Below are positions 9,419 through 18,374 of a stretch of 64,000 nucleotides of DNA, piece by piece. Origin of the DNA: Fervidicoccaceae archaeon. Lineage in GTDB: Archaea; Thermoproteota; Thermoprotei_A; Sulfolobales; Fervidicoccaceae. The notes below the pieces were generated by a model. The model was not told the DNA's origin. It searched no databases and was given only the letters and a program-made list of their open reading frames with translations. The stretch spans positions 124,001 through 188,000 of the forward strand of contig JAVYOA010000002.1 of NCBI GenBank assembly GCA_038734945.1, written 5' to 3'. The position numbers and the translations under genes are program-made. Numbering within the stretch: position 1 is the first letter of the stretch; every line of letters begins with the position of its first letter.

Positions 9419-9943
9419 CTAATCTTGAAGTACCTGCTTAGTAGCGAGTCTCAAGCTTGTCATTCTTTTCTGCAGTGTGCTCACTGCATTCGTAACAGCC
9501 TCAGGTCTTGGAGGACAGCCGGGAATGTAGACTTCAATGGGCAAGATCTCCCTAGGTCTAACAATGTTATAGCTATTGAAAAATATTCCCCCATCAATGG
9601 CACAAGCTCCCATGGCAACAACGAACTTTGGAGAAGGCATTTGTTCATAAACTACCTTCAAAGCTTTTGCCATTTTTCTGGTAATAGTTCCCTCTATAAT
9701 GATAGAATTAGTGTTTCTCACATGAGTAAATGGCAGCGAGCCTAGCCTCTCAGTATCTAGCCTTGGGCCGTAACTGGCAGCGAACTCGCAGCCGCAGCAT
9801 GATGTAGTGAAGTGAACAGGCCATATGCTGTATTTTGTTGCCCACTCTATAATCGGAGAGGCAGGCTTCAACAGAGGCTTTGTTATTCTTTTTATTGTTC
9901 TTTCCAGCGATGATAGGAGAGCCATTTTCAATCCCATAACCAC
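9419..9943 (-). CDS. nuoB: Complex I-like [4Fe-4S] subunit NuoB
   Basis: A 174-residue subunit carrying the N2-type cluster. The tandem cysteines TSCCGCEF, the cysteine in AMGACAIDGG and PGCPPRPEA are the four expected ligand positions of the NuoB/small hydrogenase subunit family. N2 passes electrons to quinone at the NuoB-NuoD interface. The GTG at 9943 overlaps the end of nuoA by 16 bases; an in-frame ATG at 9937 is equally possible, as no clear SD decides the start. Confidence 0.94.
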   Translation of the reverse strand: MVMGLKMALLSSLERTIKRITKPLLKPASPIIEWATKYSIWPVHFTTSCCGCEFAASYGPRLDTERLGSLPFTHVRNTNSIIIEGTITRKMAKALKVVYEQMPSPKFVVAMGACAIDGGIFFNSYNIVRPREILPIEVYIPGCPPRPEAVTNAVSTLQKRMTSLRLATKQVLQD

Positions 9944-10299
9944 TCATCGATTTTTTCAGACAGCTTGAGAGAGAAGAACAGAAAAGGTATAGATAGAACT
10001 ACAACTGCCAGCAGAAAAGAGAGGAAATTCCAGGCATATAGCTTTGCTGCCGGAGATAAAAGCAGAAGTATCAAGACTATTGGCTCAAAGGATGCAAAAA
10101 TTATGAAGAATCCAAGATATTGGAGGCCAAGCTTGACACGGGCATCATATTTTGGAATGTTTCCAGCATCGAATCTCGAAGTCTTTATTTCTCCTCCATT
10201 CTTCTTCAAAGCAAAGTAGAAGATACCTATAACTACAAGAAGGAGAAGCGTGATGAAAGCAGGAACTATGCCGAACGAGTATGCTGAGGTTATATTCAA
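9928..10299 (-). CDS. nuoA: Complex I-like subunit NuoA, first gene of the operon
   Basis: A 123-residue protein with three hydrophobic helices. The loop after helix 1 contains SRFDAGNIPKYDARVKLGLQYLGFFIIFASFEPIVLIL, matching the NuoA pattern (E/D-SG..P....R....Y...A..F..FD.E). The TTG start at 10299 lies six bases after GGTG. It is the promoter-proximal gene; a good TATA box is found about 40 bases upstream. The usual cysteine of the NuoA loop is replaced by alanine here. Confidence 0.9.
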   Translation of the reverse strand: MNITSAYSFGIVPAFITLLLLVVIGIFYFALKKNGGEIKTSRFDAGNIPKYDARVKLGLQYLGFFIIFASFEPIVLILLLLSPAAKLYAWNFLSFLLAVVVLSIPFLFFSLKLSEKIDEWLWD

Positions 10300-10335
10300 A
10301 CCTCACACCCAACGGCTGAATTATGATTAAAAAAG

Positions 10336-10350
10336 GCGTATATAAGTATT
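10336..10350 (-). promoter_or_regulatory. TATA box of the nuo operon
   Basis: On the minus strand the spacer upstream of nuoA reads TACTTATATACG, with TTATATA at 10339-10345. A start site about 26 bases downstream (near 10316) would give a leader of roughly 17 bases containing the GGTG SD. This is a sequence match to the archaeal TATA consensus, with no direct evidence of transcription. Confidence 0.6.
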
Positions 10351-10417
10351 TTTAATATCGAAATCTATTTATAATTAAAAATTTAAAAAATTATTTCTTT
10401 AATTTATCAAATAGTTT

Positions 10418-12628
10418 TTATGGAGAGAGGAAATCAGAGACCTTTGGAGGCTCTGGTGGGAGACCCTTCCTCTCTCTTATCTTTCTGACAATATCTGACA
10501 ATATGGAATCTGGAACTGGCGCCCATCTGCTGAATTCTAGTCCCCAAAATGCCTTTCCTACTGTAGCGCTTCTCAGCTCACTTGCCAAATCAAACGATTC
10601 AGCTACTGGAATTTCTGCTATTAGTCTTGTTAGATCCCCTGCTTCAGTGACGTTCAATATCTTGCCCCTCTTTTTCGTCAAGATCGCAGTTACATTGCCC
10701 AAATAGCTCATCGGCATTCTGATGTCTAGCTTCTGAATGGGCTCCAGTATGGTTGGCCTTGCTGAGAGCATTCCTGCAAATATGGCGTTTCTCACGGCAG
10801 GATATATTTGTGCTGGGCCTCTGTGAGCTGGATCTTCATGGATGACTGCATCATGAAGAACAACCTTCACTCCTCTAACAGGCTCTGCTGCCAGAGGTCC
10901 TTCCTTCATTGCTAGTCGGAAAGCTTGAAGAATTGTGTCCTTCACTTCTCTCAAGTACTGCAGACCAGTCGTCTTGTCTACAAATATGTTTATATTTTCA
11001 TCAACCAGCCAGATTCTCCTTGCTTCATCATAGTCCCATGATGCCTTGTCCCTCAATATCTTTGCTCTGTCTCTGAAATCCTGATCGTTTGTTACCTGTC
11101 CCTCCTGTATCAGCTTTATTGTTTCATCGTTCAGAGGCTCCACGCCTATGTAGAATTTGTTGTGCTTGTTTGGGCTCTTCCCTTCGAATACGTCACTAAC
11201 GCTCCTTATGCTCTCTCTATATACTATGACCGGTGGGGAAGTGGTTACTTCCACTCCGTAGTTGTCCTTGAGAAAGGTCAGAGCTATTTCCAGATGAAGG
11301 GGACCCATTCCAGAAAGCAGGTACTCTCCTGTTTCTTCATTTATCTTGACAACGAGGTTTGGATCCTCTATGCTTAACCTATGTAGGCTTTCGATGAGCT
11401 TTGGTAGATCCTTGGTGTTCTTCGGCTCTACAGCTACAGTCACAACAGGCTCACTAACGTAATGGAGTCTCTCAAATGGGGCCATCTCATCTTTAAATGC
11501 TATATCCACAACAGTTTCTCCTGCCCTTGCCTTATCTAGACCAAGGACGGCTAGAATGTTCCCAGCGCTTATGACATCGGCTACTTCTCGTGTTGGACCC
11601 ATGTACAGGCTAACCTGCAGAACTCTCTGCGGAATTTTAGAGTTCACGAGCCATACTTCTTTCCCGCTCTCCATTTTGCCAGAGAAAAGCCTTCCAGTTG
11701 CCACGAGCCCAGCATGGGGATCCACCCTCATATCGCTGATCAGCATAACTGTTGGGCCATTGACATCCGCTTCCAACATAGCTTTGCCCAGAGGAGAGCT
11801 CACATCCCCCTTCCAGATCTTTGGAATTCTGTACCTCTGCGCCTCCCTGGGATTTGGAACGAATTTTATAACCATATCCAACAAGGCCTCAGCTACGGGA
11901 ACTCTTCTGGAAAGCTCCTCTATTGCCTCCTTGCCTCTATTGTAAGCATCAATCACATCTGATAGCTTTAGGCCGGTTTTCATTGAAACGGGAATGGTGA
12001 ATCCCCATTTTTCCTTGGCAGAACCAAATGCCACCTGTCCCTTTGCTGGATCAAGGAGCCATTTGTCTCTGAATTCAGGCTCAGCTTGACTCATTATCAG
12101 CTTGTTTACCTCTCTAATTATTTCTACGAATCTCTGCTGAATCTGGTTTGGCGTGTATTTGAGTTCTTTTATCAGTCTATCAACCTTGTTGATGAACAGA
12201 AGAGGCCTAACCCTTTCCTCGAGAGCCTGTCTGAGAACTGTTTCTGTTTGCGTCATTATCCCCTCAACAGCATCCACTACTACTATTGCTCCATCGAGAA
12301 CTCTCAGGCTCCTGGTGACCTTCCCAGTAAAGTCAACGTGCCCTGGTGTATCTATAAGGTTTATGACATATGGTTTTCCATCCATCTCATGATACAAACT
12401 GACGTTTGCTGCCTTCACAGTTATGCCTCTTTTCTGCTCAACCTCAAGATAGTCTGTAGCAAGTGCCTCTCCTGCAACTTTCTGCGATATTATTCCAGCA
12501 GCTGCCAGCAAGGTATCAGAAGTTGTTGTCTTCCCATGATCCACATGTGCTATAATACCAATGTTCCTTACCTGCTCAAGATTTGACATCATCTTGAGTA
12601 TATCGGGCACCATTTTGTATTTTACCAT
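10418..12628 (-). CDS. fusA: Translation elongation factor aEF-2
   Basis: GTPase of about 736 residues that drives ribosomal translocation. P-loop AHVDHGKT at residues 27-34, DTPGH and NKVD follow in the G domain; the C-terminal half has the EF-2 domains III-V, including [15 protein letters not shown], whose first histidine is the likely diphthamide site. The SD GGGTGAT before the ATG at 12628 decides the start; a GTG at 12640 is inside that SD. The gene stands alone, with its own promoter and a 118-base spacer to the nuo operon. Archaeal EF-2 proteins are close to this length. Confidence 0.97.
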   Translation of the reverse strand: MVKYKMVPDILKMMSNLEQVRNIGIIAHVDHGKTTTSDTLLAAAGIISQKVAGEALATDYLEVEQKRGITVKAANVSLYHEMDGKPYVINLIDTPGHVDFTGKVTRSLRVLDGAIVVVDAVEGIMTQTETVLRQALEERVRPLLFINKVDRLIKELKYTPNQIQQRFVEIIREVNKLIMSQAEPEFRDKWLLDPAKGQVAFGSAKEKWGFTIPVSMKTGLKLSDVIDAYNRGKEAIEELSRRVPVAEALLDMVIKFVPNPREAQRYRIPKIWKGDVSSPLGKAMLEADVNGPTVMLISDMRVDPHAGLVATGRLFSGKMESGKEVWLVNSKIPQRVLQVSLYMGPTREVADVISAGNILAVLGLDKARAGETVVDIAFKDEMAPFERLHYVSEPVVTVAVEPKNTKDLPKLIESLHRLSIEDPNLVVKINEETGEYLLSGMGPLHLEIALTFLKDNYGVEVTTSPPVIVYRESIRSVSDVFEGKSPNKHNKFYIGVEPLNDETIKLIQEGQVTNDQDFRDRAKILRDKASWDYDEARRIWLVDENINIFVDKTTGLQYLREVKDTILQAFRLAMKEGPLAAEPVRGVKVVLHDAVIHEDPAHRGPAQIYPAVRNAIFAGMLSARPTILEPIQKLDIRMPMSYLGNVTAILTKKRGKILNVTEAGDLTRLIAEIPVAESFDLASELRSATVGKAFWGLEFSRWAPVPDSILSDIVRKIRERKGLPPEPPKVSDFLSP

Positions 12629-12702
12629 TGTCTTTATCACCCATGCTCAATTGGGCTCAGCAAACTCTCATGAGCTATTTATTTAGCTCAATGCTAAGCA
12701 TT

Positions 12703-12726
12703 TATTTTAAAAAGATTATAAAGTAT
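12703..12726 (-). promoter_or_regulatory. Probable aEF-2 promoter region
   Basis: The minus strand reads ACTTTATAATC (12715-12725) followed by TTTTAAAATA (12703-12712). Either could be the TATA element; the first gives a start site near 12692 and a leader of about 64 bases, the second one near 12681. The two cannot be told apart by reading. Confidence 0.45.
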
Positions 12727-12791
12727 TTTTTCAAAGCTAATTCTTGAACTTATCAAAGAATTGCCTCGGCCCAAATTTATTGGATATTGGA

Positions 12792-13847
12792 TCAATGAGA
12801 TTTCTCCGAAGCACGCTTGGAAAGAGATTTGCGAATCTCGGAAATAAGCTTCTGGGCTTCATTTTTGCTCAATCCTTTCTCCAGCGCAAATATTAGGAAG
12901 TCCCTGTGACCCGCTCTCCTTGTTTTCACTATATCCTCAACAACGCTTGCAATCAATTCTTTCGATATATCATCCAGACTGCTTCTAAATTTCAAGATTA
13001 TTCTTGTTTCTTCTTTCTTTGGTGAAACTACTATGGAGACATCGCTTCCAATTCTAAGAAGAAGATCTGCTACTTCTTTCTCATAGCTGCTGACAAAGGT
13101 CATAGAAATAATGAGATGATCTAGATCAGCAAGTGTTGTTCTCTGAAGAGCCTTGAGTCTGGCTATCCTGAGCGACCTATCCTCAATCCCTTTTCCCATG
13201 CAATTTCTTACCCTCTCATAATCTATTAGTGAAGAAATTTTTCCTGCCAATTCGAATGTCTTAGAAGTAGCTCTGAAAAATCTCGAAGTATCTGCCAATA
13301 TTCCCATAAGGAGGAGAACAAGCGTCTTATGATTCCAAGCATTGGTTGGGAGGATCTGGGCGACTATTTCCGATGTTGATGTAGAGATTGAATCCCAATA
13401 GTAGCTGTTGACTAGTTGCTTGAGAGTGTTTGAAGAATGGTGATCTATTAGAAATGTATCCTCATTTTTCATGATGGCCTCCACTACTTCCTTTGGCAGC
13501 TGCGACTCGGATGCTGTATCTACAATAATAATTGAGGAGCTCTTCAAGAGGGATGCTTCCATCTCTATTCGATAGTTTTCTTCATTCAAATTAACTTGAC
13601 ATTTCTCTAGTGAATTAGAAGCATCGCTTGAAATGCCCATTGGAAAAAAGAGTAAAATTTCCTCACTGCTTTTCAAACCATTCATTTTAAAAAAACTCTT
13701 CAGAGCAATAGAAGATGCTATGGCGTCAAGATCAGCGCTTTTGTGAGTCAATATCACCAGGTTTCTGTTTCTCGTCGCCAAATCCTTCAGTTCTTTCTCC
13801 AGTACTGAGTTTATCTGAGAGCACCTCCAGTAATTTTTTTGCCTCAT
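12792..13847 (-). CDS. DHH-family phosphoesterase
   Basis: 351 residues. The pattern LTHKSADLDAIASSIALKSF, VDTAS and LIDHHSSN are the metal-binding motifs of the DHH (RecJ-like) superfamily; the C-terminal region resembles a DHHA1 substrate-binding domain. Members hydrolyse phosphodiester bonds in nucleic acids or small nucleotides; the substrate of this archaeal group is not established. It is the last gene of the exosome-prefoldin superoperon. The ATG at 13847 makes a 116-base overlap with the preceding gene. The DHH core starts only at about residue 29, so a later TTG could be the true start. Confidence 0.82.
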   Translation of the reverse strand: MRQKNYWRCSQINSVLEKELKDLATRNRNLVILTHKSADLDAIASSIALKSFFKMNGLKSSEEILLFFPMGISSDASNSLEKCQVNLNEENYRIEMEASLLKSSSIIIVDTASESQLPKEVVEAIMKNEDTFLIDHHSSNTLKQLVNSYYWDSISTSTSEIVAQILPTNAWNHKTLVLLLMGILADTSRFFRATSKTFELAGKISSLIDYERVRNCMGKGIEDRSLRIARLKALQRTTLADLDHLIISMTFVSSYEKEVADLLLRIGSDVSIVVSPKKEETRIILKFRSSLDDISKELIASVVEDIVKTRRAGHRDFLIFALEKGLSKNEAQKLISEIRKSLSKRASEKSH

Positions 13848-14058
13848 CCATTAAACCAGCAATTCTTTCCTCAGCAATAACGGATGGCTGTCTTTCCCTT
13901 ACATCTACTTCAATTTCCGCTTTTATTTCTCCCCTCAGTTCATCTATATCGAGGGAAAAAATTAAAGAGAGGTCCCCTCCCCTTCTTTTTTTCCTCTCCA
14001 GAGCTCTTCCATATTCATCAAGCGCTTTTTCAACTATTTCAGATGTTTTCTCTTTCAA
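13732..14058 (-). CDS. DUF3194-like protein of the prefoldin operon
   Basis: 108 residues, highly charged, with an N-terminal helix rich in E and K (KTSEIVEKALDEYGRALERKKR), a beta-strand-like centre (DLSLIFSLDIDELRGEIKAEIEVDVRERQP) and a second helical part. Size and position, directly after prefoldin beta and before the DHH phosphoesterase, match the archaeal DUF3194 family, whose function is unknown. TTG start at 14058, weakly supported. It overlaps the DHH frame by 116 bases, so the C-terminal third may be variable. Confidence 0.7.
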   Translation of the reverse strand: MKEKTSEIVEKALDEYGRALERKKRRGGDLSLIFSLDIDELRGEIKAEIEVDVRERQPSVIAEERIAGLMDEAKKLLEVLSDKLSTGERTEGFGDEKQKPGDIDSQKR

Positions 14059-14078
14059 GGTTCAATACCAGTGGGGAA

Positions 14079-14477
14079 TTATGAGCTGGAAGGACCAGCT
14101 CCTCTGCTCGTAGCTGTAGCAGCTCTCTGATAGTATTTTGTGAGTAATCCCTTCAATCTTTCCTGAAGAGCCCCTATTTGTTTCTTCAATTCTTCTTCAT
14201 CTTTCTTGTATTTCTCAACAATTAGCTCATCCGTGCTCTTTCTGTCCTCAAGCTCTTTGACCAGCTTTTCTCTGTCTTCCTCAAAAAGGATATTCCCCAC
14301 ATTTCTATAGACTTTTGAGCCCTGTGGTAGAGATTGAAGAGCTTCGAGAACTCTAGATATCTCCTTGACCTCATTCTCTAGCAATACCCTCTGATTTGTC
14401 AAAAGCGTGTATTTCTCCTGCAGTTCATCCAACTGTTGAGCTATCTGCTCAATTTCCGGGGGAACCTTCTCTGCCAT
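14079..14477 (-). CDS. pfdB: Prefoldin subunit beta
   Basis: 132 residues with two long coiled-coil helices around a short beta hairpin (QGSKVYRNVGNILFEEDREKLVKELEDRK), the layout of prefoldin beta. With prefoldin alpha it forms the hexameric jellyfish-shaped chaperone that hands unfolded proteins to the thermosome. The C-terminal tail AATATSRGAGPSSS is flexible and slightly longer than usual. GGAGGTTTATGGATC precedes the ATG. It lies in the conserved archaeal exosome/prefoldin gene neighbourhood. Confidence 0.93.
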   Translation of the reverse strand: MAEKVPPEIEQIAQQLDELQEKYTLLTNQRVLLENEVKEISRVLEALQSLPQGSKVYRNVGNILFEEDREKLVKELEDRKSTDELIVEKYKKDEEELKKQIGALQERLKGLLTKYYQRAATATSRGAGPSSS

Positions 14478-14585
14478 GATCCATAAACCTCCTTTCTAAA
14501 GCTCCTTCATGCCTTTTTCCCGGGAACTTAATATATCTTAGCATATTCTCTCTGTCTTCAACTTAGAAAATTTCCTTTTAGTTTC

Positions 14586-15422
14586 TCATTTGCTTTGTTC
14601 GTTGCTGTCTGGCCACTCTCCCTCTTCTTCTCTATTGAAGCCCTTTATCCCTTTTTCCTTCGATTCTATCATTTTTTTGGCTAATTCCGGATTGAGCCTG
14701 AAGTCCTCAGCCTTTTTCCCGGTAGAAGGGCCAAGAATCATGCCTTCTCCAGGCTTTATGTAAATTTCATGGGAGGATAGGTCGTGATTCGTCTGTCTCA
14801 TCTTCTCTATTAGAACAAACCTTCTTAGCAATCCCTTCGAGAGTATCTTTTTGAACCTTATAATTCCATCTGCTATGTGTTCCAATCCAAAGCCATAGGC
14901 AAGGTCTGTAGTTACAGCATATTGGGAAATCAAATAAGCAGTGACATCCCATTTGTTCAGTACTCTCTTCACATAGTAGCTCATTTTCCTAGCCATTGCT
15001 GGCCTATCGATCCAAAATGCGCTCATGCTATCGACAACTAGCCTCGTTCTCCCATAACCTAGTTTCTTCTTTGCCTCAATAACTTTGCTGATTAGCTCCT
15101 CAATATTCACTTCATTGAGGGTCCACTCGTCCTCCTTTGACTTCATTAGAGCATCAATTATTATTAATTTAGAGTCTTCTATTCCCTTCTTGAAATCCAT
15201 GTGAAATTGCCTTGCTTGAGCTATAATGCTCTCTCTGCTCTCCTCAGTTGTCACATATATGACTCTATCATTGCTCCTTATCCCTTCCCAAGCGAAGTGA
15301 AGGGAGAATATAGTCTTCCCAGTGCCTGGCTCACCTACAATTGAAATGAAAAAGCCTCTTGGAATGCCTCCCTCTATTAGCTCATCAAAGGATTTTATTC
15401 CTGTGCTTAGCCTCTCAATCAT
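14586..15422 (-). CDS. KaiC-like RecA-superfamily ATPase
   Basis: 278 residues. Walker A GEPGTGKT at residues 30-37, a catalytic glutamate pair in VTTEES near residue 60 and the Walker B-like RLVVDSMSA near residue 130 identify a single-domain archaeal KaiC/RadA-related protein; N-terminal LSTGIKSFDELIEGGIPRG is typical of the group. Functions proposed for such proteins include signalling and RadA modulation; none can be assigned here. It stands between Pcc1 and prefoldin beta in a neighbourhood otherwise devoted to RNA processing. Its ATG has no convincing SD. Confidence 0.85.
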   Translation of the reverse strand: MIERLSTGIKSFDELIEGGIPRGFFISIVGEPGTGKTIFSLHFAWEGIRSNDRVIYVTTEESRESIIAQARQFHMDFKKGIEDSKLIIIDALMKSKEDEWTLNEVNIEELISKVIEAKKKLGYGRTRLVVDSMSAFWIDRPAMARKMSYYVKRVLNKWDVTAYLISQYAVTTDLAYGFGLEHIADGIIRFKKILSKGLLRRFVLIEKMRQTNHDLSSHEIYIKPGEGMILGPSTGKKAEDFRLNPELAKKMIESKEKGIKGFNREEEGEWPDSNEQSK

Positions 15423-15519
15423 CTTTCTTCATGTCCCTTCTATGAGCTCCTTTAATTTTTTATTAAAATTTAAATTGTTGACCTAGATATTTTTGATGCC
15501 AAATGTGATTTTTCTTAGA

Positions 15520-15780
15520 TCATTCAGATATAGCCGTGGAGTCCAGAGAGACCTTGAGAAGGTACAGATATGAATTAATCAAGGCTCTGAATCCGCTATC
15601 TGTTGTGCTTTCTATTGTTAGCTCCAATGCATTTTCTCCGCTCTGGCTGATTATAACCTTTCCCCTCTTTTCATCGGCCTGTGATGCCTCTTCTGGCTTC
15701 AAGGACAAAAAGAGGCTGTGTATGAGCTTCGAATTGCTTGAATGAATTGTTAGATTAAGTACGTATTTATTTACTTTCAA
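15520..15780 (-). CDS. pcc1: KEOPS complex subunit Pcc1
   Basis: 86 residues. The pattern NLTIHSSNSKLIHSLFLSLKPEE, a central K-V-I strand, LELTIESTTDSGFRALINSYLYLLKV matches the Pcc1 fold, in which two helices pack on a three-stranded sheet. Pcc1 dimerises and bridges two Kae1 proteins in KEOPS, which makes t6A37 in tRNA. The TTG at 15780 is chosen because GGTGA lies five bases upstream; the GTG at 15789 is part of that SD. It overlaps the Brix gene by 14 bases. Kae1 and Bud32 are encoded about 5 kb away on the other strand. Confidence 0.85.
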   Translation of the reverse strand: MKVNKYVLNLTIHSSNSKLIHSLFLSLKPEEASQADEKRGKVIISQSGENALELTIESTTDSGFRALINSYLYLLKVSLDSTAISE

Positions 15781-16366
15781 TTTCTTCACCGAGCTCTAAT
15801 GTTCTTCTTGGAGAAGTTATTTTGTGATATTTTATTATGGGACCCATGTTTAAGTTTCCAGGTAACTGCTTGAACTTTATGATCTTCAGGGAGGAATTTA
15901 TGCTAATTTTTATATATTTTCCTTCAGGGGGAAGTGTTAACCCTGTTTGGAAAAGCTGATGAAGTGCAAGAATGAGTGCCCTAGTTTCCTCACTTGCTTC
16001 AGGTATTGAATCAACTATTATTTCCCTAATTTTCTCAGCCTCGATGCCGTGATGCCCTGCCTCGCGAGAAAGAGCGACTCCTTTCAGGAAAATTGTGTAT
16101 GTGTGAAGAATTTTTTTCGAAGCCGATGCTTGAGAAAGATCATAGAGCCTTATTATTGATGGATTTCCCCTCATTTCTCCAATTACAGCCAAGGTCTCAG
16201 AATTTTCTGCTAGTGCTTCCTCAACAAGCTCCTGAAAAGTCATCTTACCCCTATTAAGCCTCACAAGCCATGGAGCCAATGAAGTTAAGTCCTTCACAAA
16301 GCTACGCGTTCTGGGAGATGGCTCTCTGGAAGTAGTTATGAGTACCTTTTTCTTCACTTTCATCAT
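15767..16366 (-). CDS. Brix-domain (Imp4-like) ribosome biogenesis protein
   Basis: 199 residues. It begins VLITTSREPSPRTRSFVKDLTSLAP, the start pattern of archaeal Brix/Imp4 proteins, followed by VIGEMRGNPSIIRLYD and a C-terminal beta-rich half. Such proteins bind rRNA and act in ribosomal subunit assembly. The gene lies between eL43 and Pcc1, as in other crenarchaeal exosome superoperons. Two adjacent ATG codons at 16366 and 16363 offer alternative starts. In some related clusters an RNA polymerase subunit P gene lies next to eL43; there is no room for it here (40-base gap). Confidence 0.88.
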   Translation of the reverse strand: MMKVKKKVLITTSREPSPRTRSFVKDLTSLAPWLVRLNRGKMTFQELVEEALAENSETLAVIGEMRGNPSIIRLYDLSQASASKKILHTYTIFLKGVALSREAGHHGIEAEKIREIIVDSIPEASEETRALILALHQLFQTGLTLPPEGKYIKISINSSLKIIKFKQLPGNLNMGPIIKYHKITSPRRTLELGEEIESK

Positions 16367-16406
16367 CTGTTGATAAAATCTGCTTGATTTTAGAAGTTGG
16401 GTTGTG

Positions 16407-16670
16407 CTAGCTTACTCTCTGCACTGTTTTTGGGAAGAGCTTGTTCAGACCGCTTCTTGGAACGTATGACCCCCCGGCCCATACCGAACCGCACTTCTTG
16501 CACTTCCATATTCCAACACTTATCCTCACAACCTTACCAGTAATCCCGCAGAAGGGGCATGTGTGTTCAGCATATCTCTTTTCCATAATTTCTTTGTACT
16601 GCTTCCTTAGAGTTGAACCGTATCTAGGACCAAATTTTCCCGCAATGCCAACCAATTTAGTTCTGCCCAT
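16407..16670 (-). CDS. rpl37ae: 50S ribosomal protein eL43 (L37Ae)
   Basis: 87 residues with a zinc ribbon CPFC...CKKC at about residues 38-56 and the conserved GRTK, AGKFGPRYG and SVGIWKCKKCGSVWAGG segments of eL43. The start ATG at 16670 (MGRTK) is chosen because GGTG lies just upstream; a GTG at 16679 belongs to that SD. It is part of the large ribosomal subunit near the E site. It sits between Rrp42 and Brix in the superoperon. Confidence 0.95.
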   Translation of the reverse strand: MGRTKLVGIAGKFGPRYGSTLRKQYKEIMEKRYAEHTCPFCGITGKVVRISVGIWKCKKCGSVWAGGSYVPRSGLNKLFPKTVQRVS

Positions 16671-16744
16671 CTCATACACCGTTCTCTGATTATTCTAATC
16701 CACCATCCATTAAACGAGTTAAAAACTGGGTTTATTAAGCTGAT

Positions 16745-17632
16745 CTATGCTGATTCTCTTTGAAGTGTGTCCTCAATGCTTTCTTTTCTTTCATCTTGAG
16801 GTTTTTTGTCTGACAGAGCTCTTTCTATTTCCTGTAAATATTTCTGTGCTACTTTCCAAGCTAGATCAATCATAGCATCAATATCTCTCTCATCTAGGGA
16901 ACCTGTTCCCATTTTCTGCATTCCTGCTATTACTCCTTCTTCCGTAAAGGATACGGAGAGCCTGGCATCTGATACGTATTCTTCCTCCTCAGTTGGATCA
17001 GCTACATAGTAGCTTCCAATTTTAGCAATTGTAGCAGTTATCACTTTTTTTGTTAGTTTCAGGTTGCCTCTATATCCTTCCTTTTTTGTCAAAAAGCCCA
17101 AATCGCCTATCTCATAGTTTGGTATCTTTGCTCTGGATAGAGCCACCAGAGTAGCTATTGCTGAGGCATCTATCAAGTTTCCCGAATGATTCAGGACATA
17201 TATGTCATTCCAGACAACAAGCACTTTCTGTCCTGGCAATATTGCAAGGTCCTTGAGATCAATCGCCTTTGTCTCTCTGTAAGATCTGTCTATTATCCTT
17301 GCCAGCTCATAAGCGTTTTCATCAGGCGGCCCTGGCTCAAAGAGGGGGGAGGCAAGAGGGACAAATTCTGCATTTATCATAAGAACTCCCTCATCTGGCT
17401 GATCCGGATAAGGACTTCCGGGCTCCATTTTTATGCCAACAAGAACAACGGTATCTCCGAGATTGACGAGAGCTGAACCATCGCTTTTTTCTATATAGTC
17501 TGGAACTATGGAAATTCTTCTTATGTCATCCAATCCTCTTCCATCAGCTCGTTTCCCAACTTCCAGCAGCGAGAGTATTGTTTCTTTCTGTATCTTTGGT
17601 ACTAGAGGATATGTGCTAGGAGTAACGCTCAT
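16745..17632 (-). CDS. rrp42: Exosome complex subunit Rrp42
   Basis: 295 residues with an RNase PH fold: [16 protein letters not shown] near the N terminus, [14 protein letters not shown] and [32 protein letters not shown]. Rrp42 is the non-catalytic RNase PH-type subunit that forms the hexameric ring with Rrp41 for 3'-5' RNA decay and tailing. The start ATG overlaps the rrp41 stop as ATGA, so the two ring subunits are translationally coupled in equal numbers. The tail is acidic ([21 protein letters not shown]). Confidence 0.96.
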   Translation of the reverse strand: MSVTPSTYPLVPKIQKETILSLLEVGKRADGRGLDDIRRISIVPDYIEKSDGSALVNLGDTVVLVGIKMEPGSPYPDQPDEGVLMINAEFVPLASPLFEPGPPDENAYELARIIDRSYRETKAIDLKDLAILPGQKVLVVWNDIYVLNHSGNLIDASAIATLVALSRAKIPNYEIGDLGFLTKKEGYRGNLKLTKKVITATIAKIGSYYVADPTEEEEYVSDARLSVSFTEEGVIAGMQKMGTGSLDERDIDAMIDLAWKVAQKYLQEIERALSDKKPQDERKESIEDTLQRESA

Positions 17633-18363
17633 GCGCTTTCAGCCTCCTTCTCTTCTTCAGTCATTCTAGCATAATTATCTCTGAGAGTCTGTTTTTGAAT
17701 GAGGTATATTTCCCTAATTGCCTTCGTAGCCATTCTCAAGGCTTCCTTGAACTCATCTCTCGTGAGAGAGCCGTTCAGCTGCAAAAGCACTATCTTTCCT
17801 AAATTGGGCATCATGGCTACAGGCATATCAGCCTCCCCTCCACTATCTTCAGCTTCATTTATATCCAGCACAAGTTTTCCATTCACTTTACCTACAGCGA
17901 CGCCTGCTATCAGATCCCTCATTGGTATTCCAGCATCAGCCAATGCTAAGCTAGCAGCAGTCAGACTAGTAGTCCTGGTCCCTCCATCAGCCTGTAGAAC
18001 CTCTATGAAGATATCGATTGTGGTCCTTGGATAGAGTTCGGTGAATATTGATGATTCTAGCGATTCCCTAATAACCTTTGATAGCTCAACCTCTCTCCTC
18101 GTGGGAGCAGGTGACTTCCTCTCTGTTGTGCTGAATGGAGCCATGTGATATCTTACCCTCAAAATAGCCCTGTCTGGAAGGGTCATGTGTCTGGGAAGAG
18201 CTTCTCTTGGACCGTATACAGCTGCTATGACTGTTGTCTTTCCATAGGATACAAGAGCTGAGCCCTGAGCATTCTTGAGAACTCCAACGCTCATTGAAAT
18301 TGGTCTCATTTGATCTGGTCTCCTTCCGTCGATTCTCAACCCGTCTTCATTTATTAGCTTCAT
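17629..18363 (-). CDS. rrp41: Exosome complex exonuclease Rrp41
   Basis: 244 residues, the catalytic RNase PH subunit. [43 protein letters not shown] and [23 protein letters not shown] are present, with the phosphate-binding GTR and the catalytic aspartate region [15 protein letters not shown]. It degrades RNA phosphorolytically. Its ATG follows AAGGGAAAT. The gene lies between rrp4 (12-base gap) and rrp42 (overlapping). Confidence 0.97.
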   Translation of the reverse strand: MKLINEDGLRIDGRRPDQMRPISMSVGVLKNAQGSALVSYGKTTVIAAVYGPREALPRHMTLPDRAILRVRYHMAPFSTTERKSPAPTRREVELSKVIRESLESSIFTELYPRTTIDIFIEVLQADGGTRTTSLTAASLALADAGIPMRDLIAGVAVGKVNGKLVLDINEAEDSGGEADMPVAMMPNLGKIVLLQLNGSLTRDEFKEALRMATKAIREIYLIQKQTLRDNYARMTEEEKEAESA

Positions 18364-18374
18364 ATTTCCCTTAA

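Noticed and set aside
16367-16406. Search for an RNA polymerase subunit P gene next to eL43
   Set aside because: Only 40 bases are free; no CxxC zinc-ribbon frame is present.
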